From: Golubevia sp. BC0850
Lineage: Eukaryota > Basidiomycota > Exobasidiomycetes > Golubeviales > Golubeviaceae
NCBI GenBank assembly: GCA_012976225.1
Contig: JAAVVG010000001.1
Location: 620,001-684,000, forward strand
DNA length: 64,000 nt
Reading direction: 5' to 3'
Shown: one piece after another, positions 9,899 to 22,387 of the stretch
Position numbering within the stretch: position 1 is the first letter of the stretch
Layout: each line of letters opens with the position of its first letter
Translations under genes and position numbers: made by a program
Notes under the pieces: model-generated
Told to the model about the DNA's origin: nothing
Seen by the model: only the letters and a program-made list of their open reading frames with translations
Databases searched by the model: none

Positions 9899-12332
9899 TC
9901 AATGAAGCTTGTACAGGAGGACTCTTCCACCAGTGTTACCGATTGCTAAGTATTCGTCACCTCTCGAGAAGTCTACCGAAGTGACGTTGCCGAGAGGAGT
10001 TCCAGCCGTTGGCCAGTTGGCGAAGACTCTTGAAGTTGGGACGTGAACCTATTTGAGCACAATACCAAAAGAATCGTAAAAGAGCGAAGAAAAGGCGAAG
10101 GCAAGAGAACAGAGATGGCGTCAGAGGAGACGGACCTTGAAACATTCCTCGCTCGCTGGTCATCTTTGACAGACACGCTTCTTACTCACCACCTTCAAAG
10201 AGTCCTTCTTACTCTTACTAGCAGTGACCAATAGTTGACCATCGTTCGAGAATTTCAAACTAGTAATAGCAGTTGTCAGATTGCCGATAGATTTCTTTGG
10301 ATCCAAATTCTTGACGATCTCATTCCCATCATTATCAATTTCACCTGAACCTTTCATTAGATCACCATAAAGATTCACGAATCCACCATCTGAGCCTACA
10401 GCGAATCTAACCAAGTCATCGCTTCCTCCAACTGAATTACTGAAAGTTGGTCTTGATTCAATCCCCTTAGGCTCGAATTGTCCGACATCTTTCTTCACTT
10501 TGACGCAATCGAAAGCACTTCCTAGATTTCTCTTATCCCAAACGTTGAAGCTGCCATCTAAACTTAAAGAAACCAAGCGATTACCATTGGACTTCTCATC
10601 TTTATCCCAACAGATACCTCTGATTGGAGAGTTCTGCCTCAAGGATAGAATTCTAGAACCTAAACTTGAGATGCTTGACCCAGATGAGATTTTGTTGTTT
10701 GATCTTCCCCAGTCCAATAGATGTAAATTTCCAGCTTTTCCACCGATTGCGAGAATACTGCTTCCAGATCCAGTAGAATCACCATCTGAGTTCGGCTGGA
10801 AACGAGCTAGAGATAGGTCCTTCTCAGATTCCAAACCTAGCTCATCTGCATCCTTGTTTCCTCTCCACGGACTTGATTTGTAGGCTTGACCAGTCGAAAC
10901 ATCGTAGCTGTAGAAATAAGGTCTGCTTCCAGAGATTAGAGCACTAGTGCCTGAAGGATGGAACATCGAGTTCGAGATCGGGAGATCTGGAATGTGTAGA
11001 GTGTGGAGTAGCTTTGATTTGGAACCGTCATCTAGCTGGAATAATCTGATTCTTCTATCTTTGGATCCAGTCATTAAAACCTGAGTTCGACTTGAAGGGT
11101 GAAAGTTTAGAGATTCAATGGATGTCTTGGCACCTTCCTTTCTTTCACTTTGGTTGACATCTCTTAATCTGCTGATTTCTAGTTGAGATGGATCGTAGAT
11201 TCTAACTCTGCCTCCTGATCTTGAACCAGAAAGGATTTCAGTGGAGGTGATGGGTTTGGAGAGAAGACCTGAATCACTCTGAAGTAACGAGTTCAAAGAG
11301 GAGCCAGAAGATGTTGAAAGTCGGAGAGAAGCCCATGGAGGCGGCGGATGAAGTTGTTGAAACCTGGAAGGGAGAAAAGAAGTGGTGGAGAAAAGTGGAA
11401 TGTATGCCATGAGTGGTCTTCCCCTTCGAACCTTCAGAATCTTCCCTTCCGAGCCTCTCCCTTTGCGATTTGCTCGACAGAGACTTTTACTTATGATCCA
11501 AGTCAAACTTCTCCTGAATCTCGAAGGAATCTTTAGCTAGTAACTCACATCTTCCTCAACCTCCTCTCATACTCATCCCCTCGAATCTCATTCTCTCCCA
11601 CTTCCTCCCTCAACTTCTTCAGCTTGTTTGTTCCAGCATATGACAAAGTTCCATCTATCAGCTTATGGGCAGTCTTTGGGCCTGACAAAGGGATCACCAT
11701 AGTCTTCAAGGATTGATCTGTCCAAGCAGCCTTGGATTTGGACCCTCGAGGAAGAGCTGTTGGCTCTGGAGTAGAAGAAGCTGAAGATGCTTCATAGTCT
11801 ATTTCTGACTCTTCGTCTTCAACGTTCACTTCTGAGTCTTGCTCTTGATCTGATTCATTGTCGTCTGATTCTTCTTCCTCTTGATCTGAATCTTCTTGGT
11901 CTGACTCCTCTTGCTCTTGCTCCTCTTGTTCGGCTTCTGCTTCTTGATCCTCTTCATTTTCCAGTCCATTTCCAGTATCAAGCATGAACAGCTGGAGTGA
12001 GAGCAATTGGAAGCAAGATGCGAGAAAGTGAGCTCCTATGCACCAATACTTCCTTCTCCCTTTGCTCTCCTTGTTCCTCTGTTCTGTCCTAGAGCTGTAA
12101 ACTTCTTACTCACCTGATCGTCCTCCAACTGAGTGGTCCCTAAATCCTCCTCTTGATTCTTCCTCGACACGAAAGAGTTCTGATCATTCTTCTGCCTCTT
12201 CACAGGTCTACTTGAAGAAGAGCTGGGAGTGGAAGCAGGTGTAATGGAGGATGGGAAAAGACTTCCGTAAAGCTTTTGCTCCAACTTTGATGGTCCAGAT
12301 ATCGCCTGAGATGATTTCCTTCTGTTGCTCAT
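9899..12332 (-). CDS. UTP18: U3 snoRNP component UTP18 (WD40 protein)
   Basis: WD40 subunit of the UtpB complex in the small-subunit processome, acting in 18S rRNA processing in the nucleolus. Exons 12114-12332, 11549-11991, 10190-11363 and 9899-10048 join in phase to give 661 aa. The N-terminus is acidic (about 50 Glu/Asp in a block near residues 85-140), then GDEYERRLRKMFQQLHPPPP, a UTP18 hallmark before the propeller. Propeller blades include VLMTGSKDRRIRLFQLDDGS, PISNSMFHPSGTSALISGS and FYSYDVSTG. The last exon carries the diagnostic end VFANWPTAGTPLGNVTSVDF, then YLAIGNTGGRVLLYKLH. A GTGAGTAAG donor inside what otherwise reads as an open frame fixes exon 1. Yeast Utp18 is 594 aa. Confidence is very high. 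Confidence 0.95.
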
Positions 12333-12575
12333 CGTTCTTCAAGGAAGTTTGGTTGGACTGATTTAGAGGAGAGTGGTGGTTGGTCCTATGGTCCTCTGTG
12401 TAGCCTTCAACTTTTTTCTCTCAGCAGCAGCAGTCAGCAGCACAGATTACGACAGATTCGAGCGCATTACACCTCACTCGCTGCCTGTCTTGTATAATTG
12501 GAAGCAGTTCGATAGTACTTCGGTAATTCATAAAACATTAGGTATTTACATGCCACCAAGGTCCACTGGGGATCG

Positions 12576-13169
12576 TCACTGTGCTGCCTCTCTCAGTTTC
12601 TTCAGTAGTTCCGTCTTGTCTATACTATGCCTCGCGATCTCTTCAAGTGTGAAGTAAAGCCACCAGGTGAGAAGCACAGATTTGCAGAGAGGAAGTTAAA
12701 GAAGGTCAGATAGTAACCAGAGACGAGAATATAGATCGGAAGTCGGAAGCTCACCTTTTCCTTCGAGATGAAGAACTGGAATATCGTACTGATACGCCCG
12801 TCTCCATCGCTTAATTTCCGGCAGAGAATCGTCCCTTATGTTATATGACGACAGTTCGAAAGGATGCTAGAGAAGAGAGAGTCGATTCAGAGTGAATCAA
12901 AAATCTGAGCCTCTGAGCCTCGTTTGAGAGTTTGAACTGCTCACCTCTGCTTTTGCCTCTTCCAAGACCTCCTTTGCTACATCGCATAGCGAACAGTCAG
13001 TTCCAGTGAAGAGAGTCAGCTGGGGCAGCTCTTTAGACGGCGTTGGGCTCGAATTGGAGGTTGAAGCATTGCGCTGGATTATCGAGCCTCTTGTGAGGCT
13101 TTTGACCGAGTTGACTGAGTAAAGTCTAAGCATTGATGAAGCGTTTTGAAGTAATGGAAGTGATGCCAT
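12576..13169 (-). CDS. Glutaredoxin-like (DUF836) small thioredoxin-fold protein
   Basis: Small thioredoxin-fold protein of the glutaredoxin-like DUF836 family (yeast YDR286C type), whose substrate is unknown. Exons 12945-13169, 12755-12866 and 12576-12640 join in phase to give 133 aa. The domain begins LTLFTGTDCSLCDVAKEVLE with a CxxC motif (CSLC), then the cis-Pro region DIPVLHLEGKEIARH and a final helix LLKKLREAAQ. Residues 1-38 from the chosen ATG are Ser/Arg-rich and amphipathic (SMLRLYSVNSVKSLTRGS), like a mitochondrial presequence. An in-frame ATG at 13418 would add 83 residues and could be the true start. The acceptor of the last exon is AAG, chosen because it restores the family's GKEIARH motif. 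Confidence 0.82.
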
Positions 13170-13695
13170 TCGGGAAAGAATGTAAGTAGGAGTAAGAACT
13201 TTTGGAAGTTGAAGTCGAAGAATCGAATGCGAGATCGATTTTGTGATTTGTCCTTTGAATTTGAGCTTCAATGAGGCCTGGCCGCTAGCCGTTTGACTGG
13301 GCATCATGAAAAGCTTCTCATCTAGTTCTCCTGGGATTCCGGAAATTCCATTATCGATTGGGCGCCTCGATGTGCTCATTGCCAGATTGGGGCTGGGAGA
13401 ACAGGGGGAGGAGCTCAATAGCCTCTTCTTTCTGAAGCACTGGGGCTTCGCCCAAATAGATTAAGACAAGAAGAAATGGGTTATAGATAGAGCAAACACA
13501 GAGGGGAATAGATATTTGGGAGAGAGAAAGCAAGGGAGAAGGCAGGTACGGAAGGACAAGGAAAGAAACATGCACAATTTAAGGTGAAAATCGAACAGAG
13601 GAAAGAACGCCTGAGCAGTTTAAAGATGCACTTCCAGAAAGATACTAGACATCAACAGGATCATCTTCTCCCTTCATCCAATTGAGGAAACCCCT

Positions 13696-15487
13696 TTATT
13701 GAGGAGTAATGACAATCTCAAAATCCTTGTCCTTAGCACTGTCCTCGACCGTGACAACAACAGTTGAAGAGGATTCGTCAACCTTGGTTGAAACACCATC
13801 TTTACCTTCTCCGTTAACCTCGACGTGAACACCAGAAGAGTACATGCGCTGAGAATCATACGCGATTGAGAAGGAGTCGGCTCCTTGGCCTGTTGGGACA
13901 GATTGTAGAAGAAGGCAAAAGAGGAGGAGTGTGGGAAAGAGAAGAGAAGGGAGGGTGTGTGGGGGAGAAAGCTTGGTTGAGATACTCTAGATTGAGCTTC
14001 GAGGTTTCTCGAGACCAAAGGATGGCAAGACAAGCCCCAAAAACCTGTTCAGAAAGGCAAGAAGGCCCAACTCGTAGAAACAAACTCTGACTAACCTCTG
14101 AAGAATCCAGTCCATTTCTTCTCTCCACTCTGAGCTTCACTTCCATTACCATCTTCGAACAATTGAGTCTGGTTGCAAGTCTTGGTCTCGGACTTAATGA
14201 TCTCATGAGGGGCCCATCCTGCACTGTAGAAAGTGTCGCGGATCTTGGCACAGCACATCTAGGGAGGTGGAAAGACGAGGTGGTGGGGAGGTTGGGAGGG
14301 GAAAGAGAGGTCGGGGTGAGCAAACAGGAGACTGGAGCGAATCGAGGTACTCTTCGGAAGAAAGAAAAATGCGGGAGAAAAGAGGAGCTGGGAGCGAGAA
14401 GAAAAGGAACTCAAATCTGTGTTTCCAATGCTCTACTCACTGGAGTTTCAGATGCGATAGAAGCAACGACGGCGGTTGGGATGTTACCTGCGAGAGTGAA
14501 GGGAGGTGAAGACGAGGATAAAAGAGAGTCAGAAGAAGCATTTACAACGGTTTGCTGAGATTGTAAGGTTGAAATGTGGAGAGAGCTCGAAGGTGGAGCC
14601 TTCTCCCACGTCTTTTTCCAAAGAAAGCTGGGCAGACATGCGAAAAATCTGAGCCTCCCTAAGCCTCCTTTACCACTCAGATAGCGAGACTTCGTCCTGC
14701 AGTTCCAGTTCCAGAGATGCCTTCACCTTGCCCTTATACTATTCCTTCTCAACCTTCCCTATCTTTCACTCACCATTCAAGAACACCTTGACCACATAAG
14801 TCAACTCAGTGTCATCACCCTTCTTCTCAAATTTCCAACCACTCAAAGCGACAGTAGCCCTAGTTCTAGACTTAGCATATGAACCAGCATCTGGGACGAA
14901 CTCTTCATTCTCTACAGAGGTTTGTAGAACTGTGATCAAAGAACCATCATCGGAAGCTTTGTTCTCTTGAATTCCACAGATATCTCTAGCCCAAATGAAG
15001 TAAGAAGGGGATTTCATGACAGAGTAGAATAGGTAGGATTGAGGAGAGTAACGTTGGACGGCTGGAGAAGTGATAAGGTGCAGAGGGGTAGATCAGAAAG
15101 TGAAGGAAAGGATAAAGGGTTCTGATAAGAGTTATGATAAGAGGTAAGAATTTCTTTCAGTTGATACTAACCGAAACCATCCTCCATTCTGTCGTCCCAC
15201 TTCTTCCTGATTCCAGGTAGTTGAACAGTAGCCAACACTTGTTCTGGAGTGGCGTTCTCGATGAGAACTCTTCCTTTGACTAGAGGGACATCAGAAGGGT
15301 TTTCAGGGTTTGGTTTCCTATGAAGAGTTACTCCATCTCTTTCACCATCTGATTCCCAGGTGTCTTCAGCTGAAGGACTGGTTTCCTCATCGAGGAGCTT
15401 TTGAGCTCGTTCTAGAGCTTCAGTGTACTCGGCTGGGCGAGTTATATATCCTTGTGGAGCTGGGTTGGATGGAATGTTGATGGACAT
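13696..15487 (-). CDS. START-domain lipid-binding protein
   Basis: Predicted lipid-transfer or lipid-binding protein with a single StAR-related (START) domain. Exons 15172-15487, 14774-15061, 14441-14487, 14096-14258 and 13696-13889 join in phase to give 335 aa. The domain runs from about residue 60 to 260: VKGRVLIENATPEQVLATV and GIRKKWDDRMEDGFG in exon 1, RYSPQSYLFYSVMKSPSYF and WARDICGIQE in exon 2, and AGWAPHEIIKS in exon 4. The last 65 residues are beta-rich and acidic, unlike START, and I do not recognise them. There is no membrane segment or targeting signal, so a cytosolic protein is likely. Ligand cannot be told. The gene lies between two other minus-strand genes. Confidence 0.82.
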
Positions 15488-15965
15488 GATTGGGATGGGA
15501 TGGAGGAGAGGAGGAGGAGAAGAAGAAGGAAATGTTGGGGGAAGGTGGATAGAACGGGAAGTGAATTTGATCGAGCTCCCGGTACCGAAGCCCATCGCGC
15601 CCATCTCGTGAAAACCACTTGCAAACAAAAAGTAAGAAAAAGTATATAAACGAGACAAGTAATTTGAGCACTGTTTACAAAAGGATAGATAGAAGTCGAA
15701 TAAGTAAGCTGGAAGGAGCAAAAGGTATCCAGGGAAGGGAGGCAGATCCAAAGTAGAGGTGACAGTTGACACAAGAAGGTGGCGAAACGAGAGCTTGAGA
15801 CTTGAAGATGAAGAGAGACAGCGGAGTAAAGTTTGACTGTGAGACGAAACGAAAGCAAAGAAATCATTCATCAGGGGGAGTTTTCCTTTGAAGATGCGAG
15901 AAGAGAGATCCAGAAAGGAAGGAATTGTCTAGAAACTGAAAAAGCTCTACTCACAGGTAAGAAGC

Positions 15966-17468
15966 TCATTTCTCCTCAACGACCGATGCAGACCCAGCTT
16001 CTACTTCCCCACGATGCGTCGAAACACTGTTCTGCTGGGCGACGTTCTCAAGAGGAACATCTCTCGAAGCGGAGCTTACGACGAAGTTCATGCGGGGGAT
16101 CAAGAAACTGTGACCTTCTCCCTCTGATTTAGTTGGAGATCTAGTCTTGCTGAAGAGATCAGTTCGAGCATTCAGGATAGAAAGCATGCCCATCGCATAA
16201 ATAGGAGGGATTAGAGGGGAGAAGGTCAAGGTAATTGCTGAGAATCCAGTGTAGATTCCTCCGTTCTGTGGAAAGAAGGGAGATGAAATCAGATCGAACG
16301 TATTCTTCAGGAGACGAAGTATTCCCAGTGAGCTTTATCACTTACGTTGCGAGGGAATTGGAAGATAATCTCAGCGATGATCAACACAGTTGAGACTGAG
16401 GTGACTGCACAGAAGATGTAACTCAATCTCGAGATGGTTCCCCGTAGATTCGAAGAACTCTTCCTGAGTAAAGTGAGTTGACTGATGATTGCGATCAGAA
16501 TGGCTGCATCAGCTCCTAAGGCGCATGCGAGAGTCACCCTGAGGGCTTGGGCTAAAGGAAAGAAAGGGAAGCAGGGTTAATAGAGGTGGCCCGTGCAGCA
16601 TCTCGAAACGGTGTCATTCTCTCACCTGTCTTTTCCAAAGGCCAGTATCCTTCGAAAGGTCCCTCAGTCTCAGAAAGAACTCCGACAGCAATGGCTCCAC
16701 CGAAAGAAGCTAGAGAGATGACTGAGATTGGTGCGGTGATGAAATAGGCGAGCTTTGGTCGCGATACCATCATTCTTGTGACGCAGCCTAGCCAAAAGAG
16801 TTGAACGAGCCTGGTGTAAATAGAGGAGATGAAATGGGAAGCCAAAGTCAGTAGCCAAAGGAGGATCGTGCTCGCAGCTGCGTTTCACCTCTTTCTGACA
16901 CTTGCTTTCTTCACCCCTTTCCCCTTCCTCTCTGCGACTTACTCACATAACGACTACAGAGTATAGAACGACCTTGTTTCCATTCACCACTGAGGGGATC
17001 TTTCCCGTTCCCACAGTGAATCTGTAATTTTCGTGGAAGGAACGAAAACAGAATGAAGGATGAGTATCAGAATAAGCTTGGGGCTCAAAATGATCAAGAG
17101 ACTAGCAAACTCTCACTCACCCAACAATGGCTAGAGTCCAGTCATTATACACTTGATAGAAAGTGGCGGTGGTGTTGAATAGCATGACCAAGGAAACCCA
17201 GATTTTGGTCAGCAGCTGATCTCTCTTGCGGAACACGTAGAAGTAATTCGCGAACTGTGAAATGTTGATCCCATAAATTATGAAGCAGACACTGAAGAGA
17301 AGAGAGAACGGATGGGAAGGAAGACGAGTATCGAGGTTGTGAAAGGAAAATTCCTGCTTCGCAAACTTTGCACTCTCATTTGTTAGCTCACCTCGTAATG
17401 ATCAAAGTTGCACCAAACTGCTCTCTAAGAATCCTGGAGATCTGCTCTGCAGTGAATTCGCGCGACAT
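15966..17468 (-). CDS. DUF6534 seven-helix membrane protein
   Basis: Integral membrane protein of the fungal DUF6534 family, common and often expanded in basidiomycetes and of unknown function. Exons 17392-17468, 17121-17291, 16947-17021, 16626-16810, 16346-16551 and 15966-16265 join in phase to give 337 aa. About seven hydrophobic helices are visible, including VCFIIYGINISQFANYFYVF, IWVSLVMLFNTTATFYQVY, AYFITAPISVISLASFGGAI, RVTLACALGADAAILIAIIS and TLTFSPLIPPIYAMGMLSIL. The stretch ending SILNAR before a hydrophilic tail is typical of the family's last helix. The C-terminal 70 residues are Ser/Glu-rich and probably cytoplasmic. Intron positions all fall between helices. The acceptor of exon 4 was picked by phase (VVVMLVQLFWLG). 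Confidence 0.8.
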
Positions 17469-18068
17469 CTTGGTTGTAGAAGATGGATGGTTGGTCTCGA
17501 AGCAGAATTATAAGCGAAGTTTCGAAAAATTGATTGAGAATAATTGAGGGAGGGAAGAATGAAAATGGTTTTCGAGATGGACGTCCTCTTAGATAGGAAT
17601 CTCGTTTGGGTTTGATAAGAAATTTAGACGTCTTTCAAGGACAGGAACGTGGGAACGATCTGGAGAGAGAGAGACTGTTGGGGTGCATGACCGCGAGGTT
17701 GAAGCTGAAACTTATCCTCGAAGAGTTAATCAACAACCTCAGCTAAATCAGCTTCAGCCCAGCAGCCACGCCGAAAGTTCCACGCCGATAGCTGACCCTT
17801 TGAGTTTCCCAGAGGTGCACTCAGGTACTCAGTATGTACAACAGATGAGGTAGAGCGGAAGAAGTGGAAGAAGTGGAAGAGAGGAGGTGGCGCGACATTA
17901 AAAGAAACACCCAAGAACAAAACAATAAAGCAAAGTGTAAGGATAGAATGGAGGAAGTCATAGAGAATGGGAAGAGCAGAAAGGGACAAGGTAACTTTGG
18001 GGGAGAGGGGAGAATGGTGGCCAAATGAAGAGTTGTGGAGCATGGAATGGTTACAGAACAAGTTTGCC
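17469..18068. other. Intergenic, no gene seen
   Basis: About 600 bp holding the DUF6534 gene promoter and the 3' flank of the IQM-like gene. Polypurine stretches only; no TATA box or coding region supported. Confidence 0.6.
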
Positions 18069-20343
18069 TCAAGCCAAAGCTGAAGCAGGGGTATCAGTAG
18101 GATCCTGATTTTCTTTCTTCGCTTCACCCTTAGAAGAATGAGGGTTGAGCTTCTCCATCATCCGAGTTAACATTCCATCCTTTTCCTTCCCATCTTTCTT
18201 CTTCATCTTCTCGTCCACTTTCTCATCAACCTTATCTTTAACCTTTTCAATTTTGGTCATCTCCTTCTTCGTCTTCTCGTCTTTTCTTCTCATCCTCCCT
18301 TTACCACCTTTCTTGAAATTAGCATATTTCTCCATTCCAGCGAGGAGTAACAACGATTTGCTGATCTTGACTCTCGACAGATCGACATCTTGAGCTTGAA
18401 GTTGAGAAATGAAGTATCTGAAGTGAGAAGTTCCAGCTCGATAGTGCCCCGAAAGAGGTGAAAGTGATGTGAGAGTTCCATCGGAAGCCTTCAAAAGACC
18501 CGCCGAAAGAACTTTCGAACCAAACATGAAAGAAGAATGCTGGAACTTTCCAGTTTGTTTGATTCCCACGTAGAACTCTTTTCTTGCGTTCAGAACGTAG
18601 ATCCTGGATGCGAAAGTCCAGAGATGAATCAAGAAAAGAAGTCAGACCTTGAGGTTCTCACGCTCTTCTCCGTAGAGCTCTCGCGACTCACCAAGTATTA
18701 GCTCCCACAGTCTTCCTCATCAAAGCGTCTTGCCAACCTTTCGAAGTAAAGGCTCCCTTCTTCTTATCATCAGCTCCATATCTCTTCTTCGCATCTTCCT
18801 GCTCTTTCTCTTCTTCTGAATCCATGTCGCTTGAACTTTCACTTGAAGAGCTACTACTACTTGAAGAATAAGAAGAACCTCTACGCTCTCTTTTCTCTTT
18901 CTTAACAGCTTTGATTTCCTTCATTTCATCGGAAGAGAGATCCACGATCCCTTGACCATGACCTAAATCTTTGTGTTTTCCTTTGGTCGTATCCACCAGC
19001 TTTCCATTTCTACGCCAGATAAGCTTGCCTTCCTTGATATCTACTACGTAGTTGGCTCGTTGCTCAGCCTGCCAACACAGGAAAAGAAACAAAGAAGAAG
19101 AGGGATTTGGAAAAGGAAGGATTGGGGGGCATGGGAAGGAAGGAGGTCAGTAAGAACTCGAAGATTGGCACCGATAAAGCTTCAAATTGAACATGGCCTC
19201 GGTTCAAAGCGGGGTGTATGCGATGAATTTCTTCCACTTTCAAACTTCAATTTGACGAAAGGACATGGCCTTAGAGGAAGCAGAGAGGTCTCTTAGCCCG
19301 CCCTCTCCGATCTCCCAAACTTCGATTCCCCTCACCGAGAGTCAACCCAATTCTTTTCAGTTGCTCTTGACCATGCCAATAGATGCAATCTTTGCTCGAA
19401 TTGTACTCACACTCAGATAAGTGATCCTTTCCCTTTCCAGTCTCTCCCTTGGGCATTCTTCAAGATCCAAATCTTTCCCAGCTCCATCATCTAACCACTT
19501 GAAGAAGTTGTCCTTAATAGAAGCATCATCTGACCAGTGCTGATGATAGGGTTTCAGATTTGTTCCATATCTGTGATACTTGTCTACCATCTGAGAGAGG
19601 GAGGACATAAGGTATCGGGATTGTTGATAAGGGTTTAAAGAGATGCCTCTCTCCTCCTCCAAAGCTCTCTCTCTCTCTCCCCGGAATCGATGGATGGAAT
19701 GCTCCTATCTTTGAGGTTGATTTCGCAGTTCCAAGTCGATTTCAGTCGGAGGAATGCCTTCCCCTTCCCTTCCAAAACAAAATGCTATCTATCTGCTTTG
19801 ACTCACCTCTAACCAATATTGGGCCTCCATCACCTTGCTCAATTCCTGAGCTTCCTGCCCCCTCAAAGAATACTCTAAGAGACGCATGGGAGTACCACGC
19901 TTTGTGATTGGCTTGATGTTATCTATTTTGCCATCCTTTTCACCTCCGGGAACGTCTCCGATCTTCTTCTTCTCCTCTCCTTCGTCCCCATTCGTCAGAC
20001 TAGGACCACCTTCAACCCCACCTCCCTTTTCTTCTCTTTCATTTCCGGGACCAGGTCCTCCAGCTCCATCGTTCCCTCCCGCTAGCTGACCTACTAGAAC
20101 TCCCCCTCGTTTCCATCGATCTGAAGCTCCCATCTTTTCACCTGCCTTTGATTCTTTGCCAGCTTGCTTAACCTTGTGTTGCTGCATTGCAGAAATCCAT
20201 CTCCTATCTGCTGACAGGGTCAAACCCGATGCTTCTCTGCGAGAGACATGGCTACGATAGTTCTTTTGAATGAGAGAAGCTGCTCTCGAGAGAGCTTCTT
20301 GATCTTCAGAGGTTGTTGTCGTTGATTGAGAGGTACTAGCCAT
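18069..20343 (-). CDS. IQM-like calmodulin-binding protein
   Basis: Resembles the plant IQM (IQ-motif) family, calmodulin-binding proteins of unclear biochemical activity. Exons 19807-20343, 19411-19590, 18692-19068 and 18069-18603 join in phase to give 542 aa. The IQ motif is at about residues 25-35 (IQKNYRSHVSR). Family blocks follow: YHRYGTNLKPYHQHW and FFKWLDDGAGKDLDLEECPR, then ANYVVDIKEGKLIWRRNGK, then YVLNARKEFYVGIKQTGKFQ with HSSFMFGSKVLSAG and LSGHYRAGTSHFRYFISQLQ. A Ser-run and acidic stretch interrupt the third exon. The C-terminal 80 residues are almost entirely Lys/Glu/Asp with a KVDEKVDEKMKKK repeat. Intron 2 (342 bp) is long for this window. The family assignment is from memory of the plant blocks and is fairly secure; function is not inferable. 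Confidence 0.8.
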
Positions 20344-20909
20344 CTGAATGGATTGGATAGATTAGAATGAAGTGGATGGAAACAGAAGGAGGGAAGAAAA
20401 GAAAGGAGGAAAAAGATAATGTGGGTGGTTCATTTTGAGACACTCGCAGCTCGCAGCACTGGCCCTGGACGGCAAGGACTTCATTTTTAGACAATTCCGG
20501 TGCGTCTTCTTTATCAATCCAACTTCTTCAATATCTGAGATCCTTTAGATGTCTCTCGAAAGGATGGAATCCGGAGTCCAAAAGGACGAGAGAAAGAGGA
20601 GGGAGAGAAGAACTGCCGCCGGTTGATCGTGTGAGTCCCTTCTCTCTCTTTCTCTCTTCTCCCTACGTATGTATTGAACCTCTTGATCTCTTGTATGAAC
20701 ACACCCTAGAGATTGAGGGTAACCTTCTATGATCGAGCACCAAAGTGAAGCGTGGGAAGCCACTTTTGCGCCTCGAGCCTGAGCCTCTCTTCTCTCACAC
20801 CCCTGAAACGATTGACGTCAGGATCTCCTTATAAGAAGCTTAGATTCCCAACTGCTATGGAATCCTTCCCCTCCTATCTCGTTATCTCTTGTAAACCAAC
20901 TTCCTCAGG
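20344..20909. promoter_or_regulatory. Divergent intergenic region
   Basis: Between the IQM-like gene (-) and the unknown gene at 20910 (+). A CT-rich tract lies at about 20640-20665. No TATA box and no coding region are supported. Confidence 0.5.
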
Positions 20910-22210
20910 ATGTCCATCTACTCAGCCTCGTCATTTCTAGATGACAAGAAGAACGTGGAGTACTTCAATGCCCAACAACGAGGAGAGGAGCCACCTCCAT
21001 CATACACTTCTGCCACCGCATCATCTTCAAACTCAAGTCAAGGAATAGGACTCGGAGGAAACGGTCACGAAAACCCCCTTGTTCAGACTTCGGCTTCTTT
21101 CAATCGAGCGCTGAACGTTGGACCTGAAGCCATCCCAAGTCCTGTGAACTTGGTAGTTCACTTTGTCAAGCTTGAAAGAGGAAAGTACTCATTTGGTTGG
21201 GGCGAAAATCTCTACTCGCTTGCTTTAGCTCCCGAGCATGCTCCTGAACAAGTCATTTACGAGTACATTGTGAGTTGTACGACTTTGAACTCTTTCACAG
21301 AACTTTCACATTAAATTGCCGTCCTTCCACTTTCTTCCTTTTTCAATTTGCTTTATTTTTTTCAACCCCAGCCAGACGTCTCGAAAGACTCGTCTTCAGG
21401 ATCTCATCGAGCCACTCTCTCAGCTCTTCGTCACCCCATCTTCCAAATCCACGTTTCTGGTGATTGGTCAATTTCTGGACCTTTCTCTGGAGAAATCGAT
21501 GGAATGCCTGGACCTCATTCCAATTTCAAAGAGAATGGAAAGTACAAACCTTTCAAAAAAGAAGATGGTGTCGACAAATACTTTCCAATTTGCAGAGTTC
21601 TTGAGGGAGAGAATACCGAGTGAGTCGCTCAGTTCCGTTTGACTCTTTTTTTCTTTTGAATCTTTCCAAACTTCAATCTCGTTAGAGACGTTTGGAGAAG
21701 GTAAGACAAAGAAGCATAAAAGAGGAGGGTCTGACTTCGTTGCTTTTCTCTCCCAGTGTCCAAGTTGCAAGGTTCTGCGCTAGGATTTTATCTTCTCTTC
21801 TCAACCCAAATGCTCTGACTGGATCCAAGGCAATTCGCCCCAGCAAAATAGCTCCTACTGGAAGTTATATTTCTTCATCTACAAGTCCTTACAATCCAGG
21901 TCAAAGCAGTACTGGCAACAACTATCCTTCGACTTCCTTCAATCCTGCCGTCTCTGGACATCAAGCAGACCAATCTTCGAGTCACGAGGTGTCAAGCTCA
22001 TATTCGAATCCATACGGAAATCCAGATGCAATTTCTCAAAGCCAACCAGTCGAGACCAAACCTGGGTTCTTTGCTCAATTGAAAGAAGAGATGAAAGGTC
22101 AAGAAGAAAAGCAATTGACAGTTGAGGAAAGGTTAGAGAAATTAGAAAAGGAAAAGAAGAAGAGAAAACAAGGAAAATATGCAGAAGCTATGGCGTCGTT
22201 TTATGTTTGA
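20910..22210 (+). CDS. Unknown conserved-looking protein with C-terminal coiled coil
   Basis: Family not recognised. Exons 20910-21269, 21372-21619 and 21757-22210 join in phase to give 353 aa. Residues 1-65 are polar with a PPPSYTS segment that could be a PPxY-type ligand. Residues 85-215 look globular: NLVVHFVKLERGKYSFGWGE, LRHPIFQIHVSGDWSISGPF and DKYFPICRVLEGENTDVQVA. A Ser/Asn/Pro-rich linker follows. The end is a charged coiled coil (LTVEERLEKLEKEKKKRKQG). No signal peptide or membrane segment is seen. The well-behaved splice sites and structured middle suggest a real gene. The PPSY motif would fit a WW-domain or Nedd4-type ligase partner, but this is inference only. Confidence 0.7.
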
Positions 22211-22387
22211 GATGGAATGGATTCAGGAGGTTCAAAAAGTCCGAAGTGTTTTTATCTTTGTAGTTTCAACACTGTTTCCTAAGCGATTCCTAAGCGAGGG
22301 ATTACAGTCTGGGAAACCCTATCTTTGTCTGAGTCAGGAAAAGATTACGAACTTCATTTCTTTTCTTCATCACTCTACAAAGTTCGT

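Noticed and set aside
10049-10190. Possible C/D snoRNA in a UTP18 intron (AAGATGA and CTGA on the minus strand)
   Set aside because: The C box has a mismatch, the boxes are only about 45 nt apart and there is no terminal stem.
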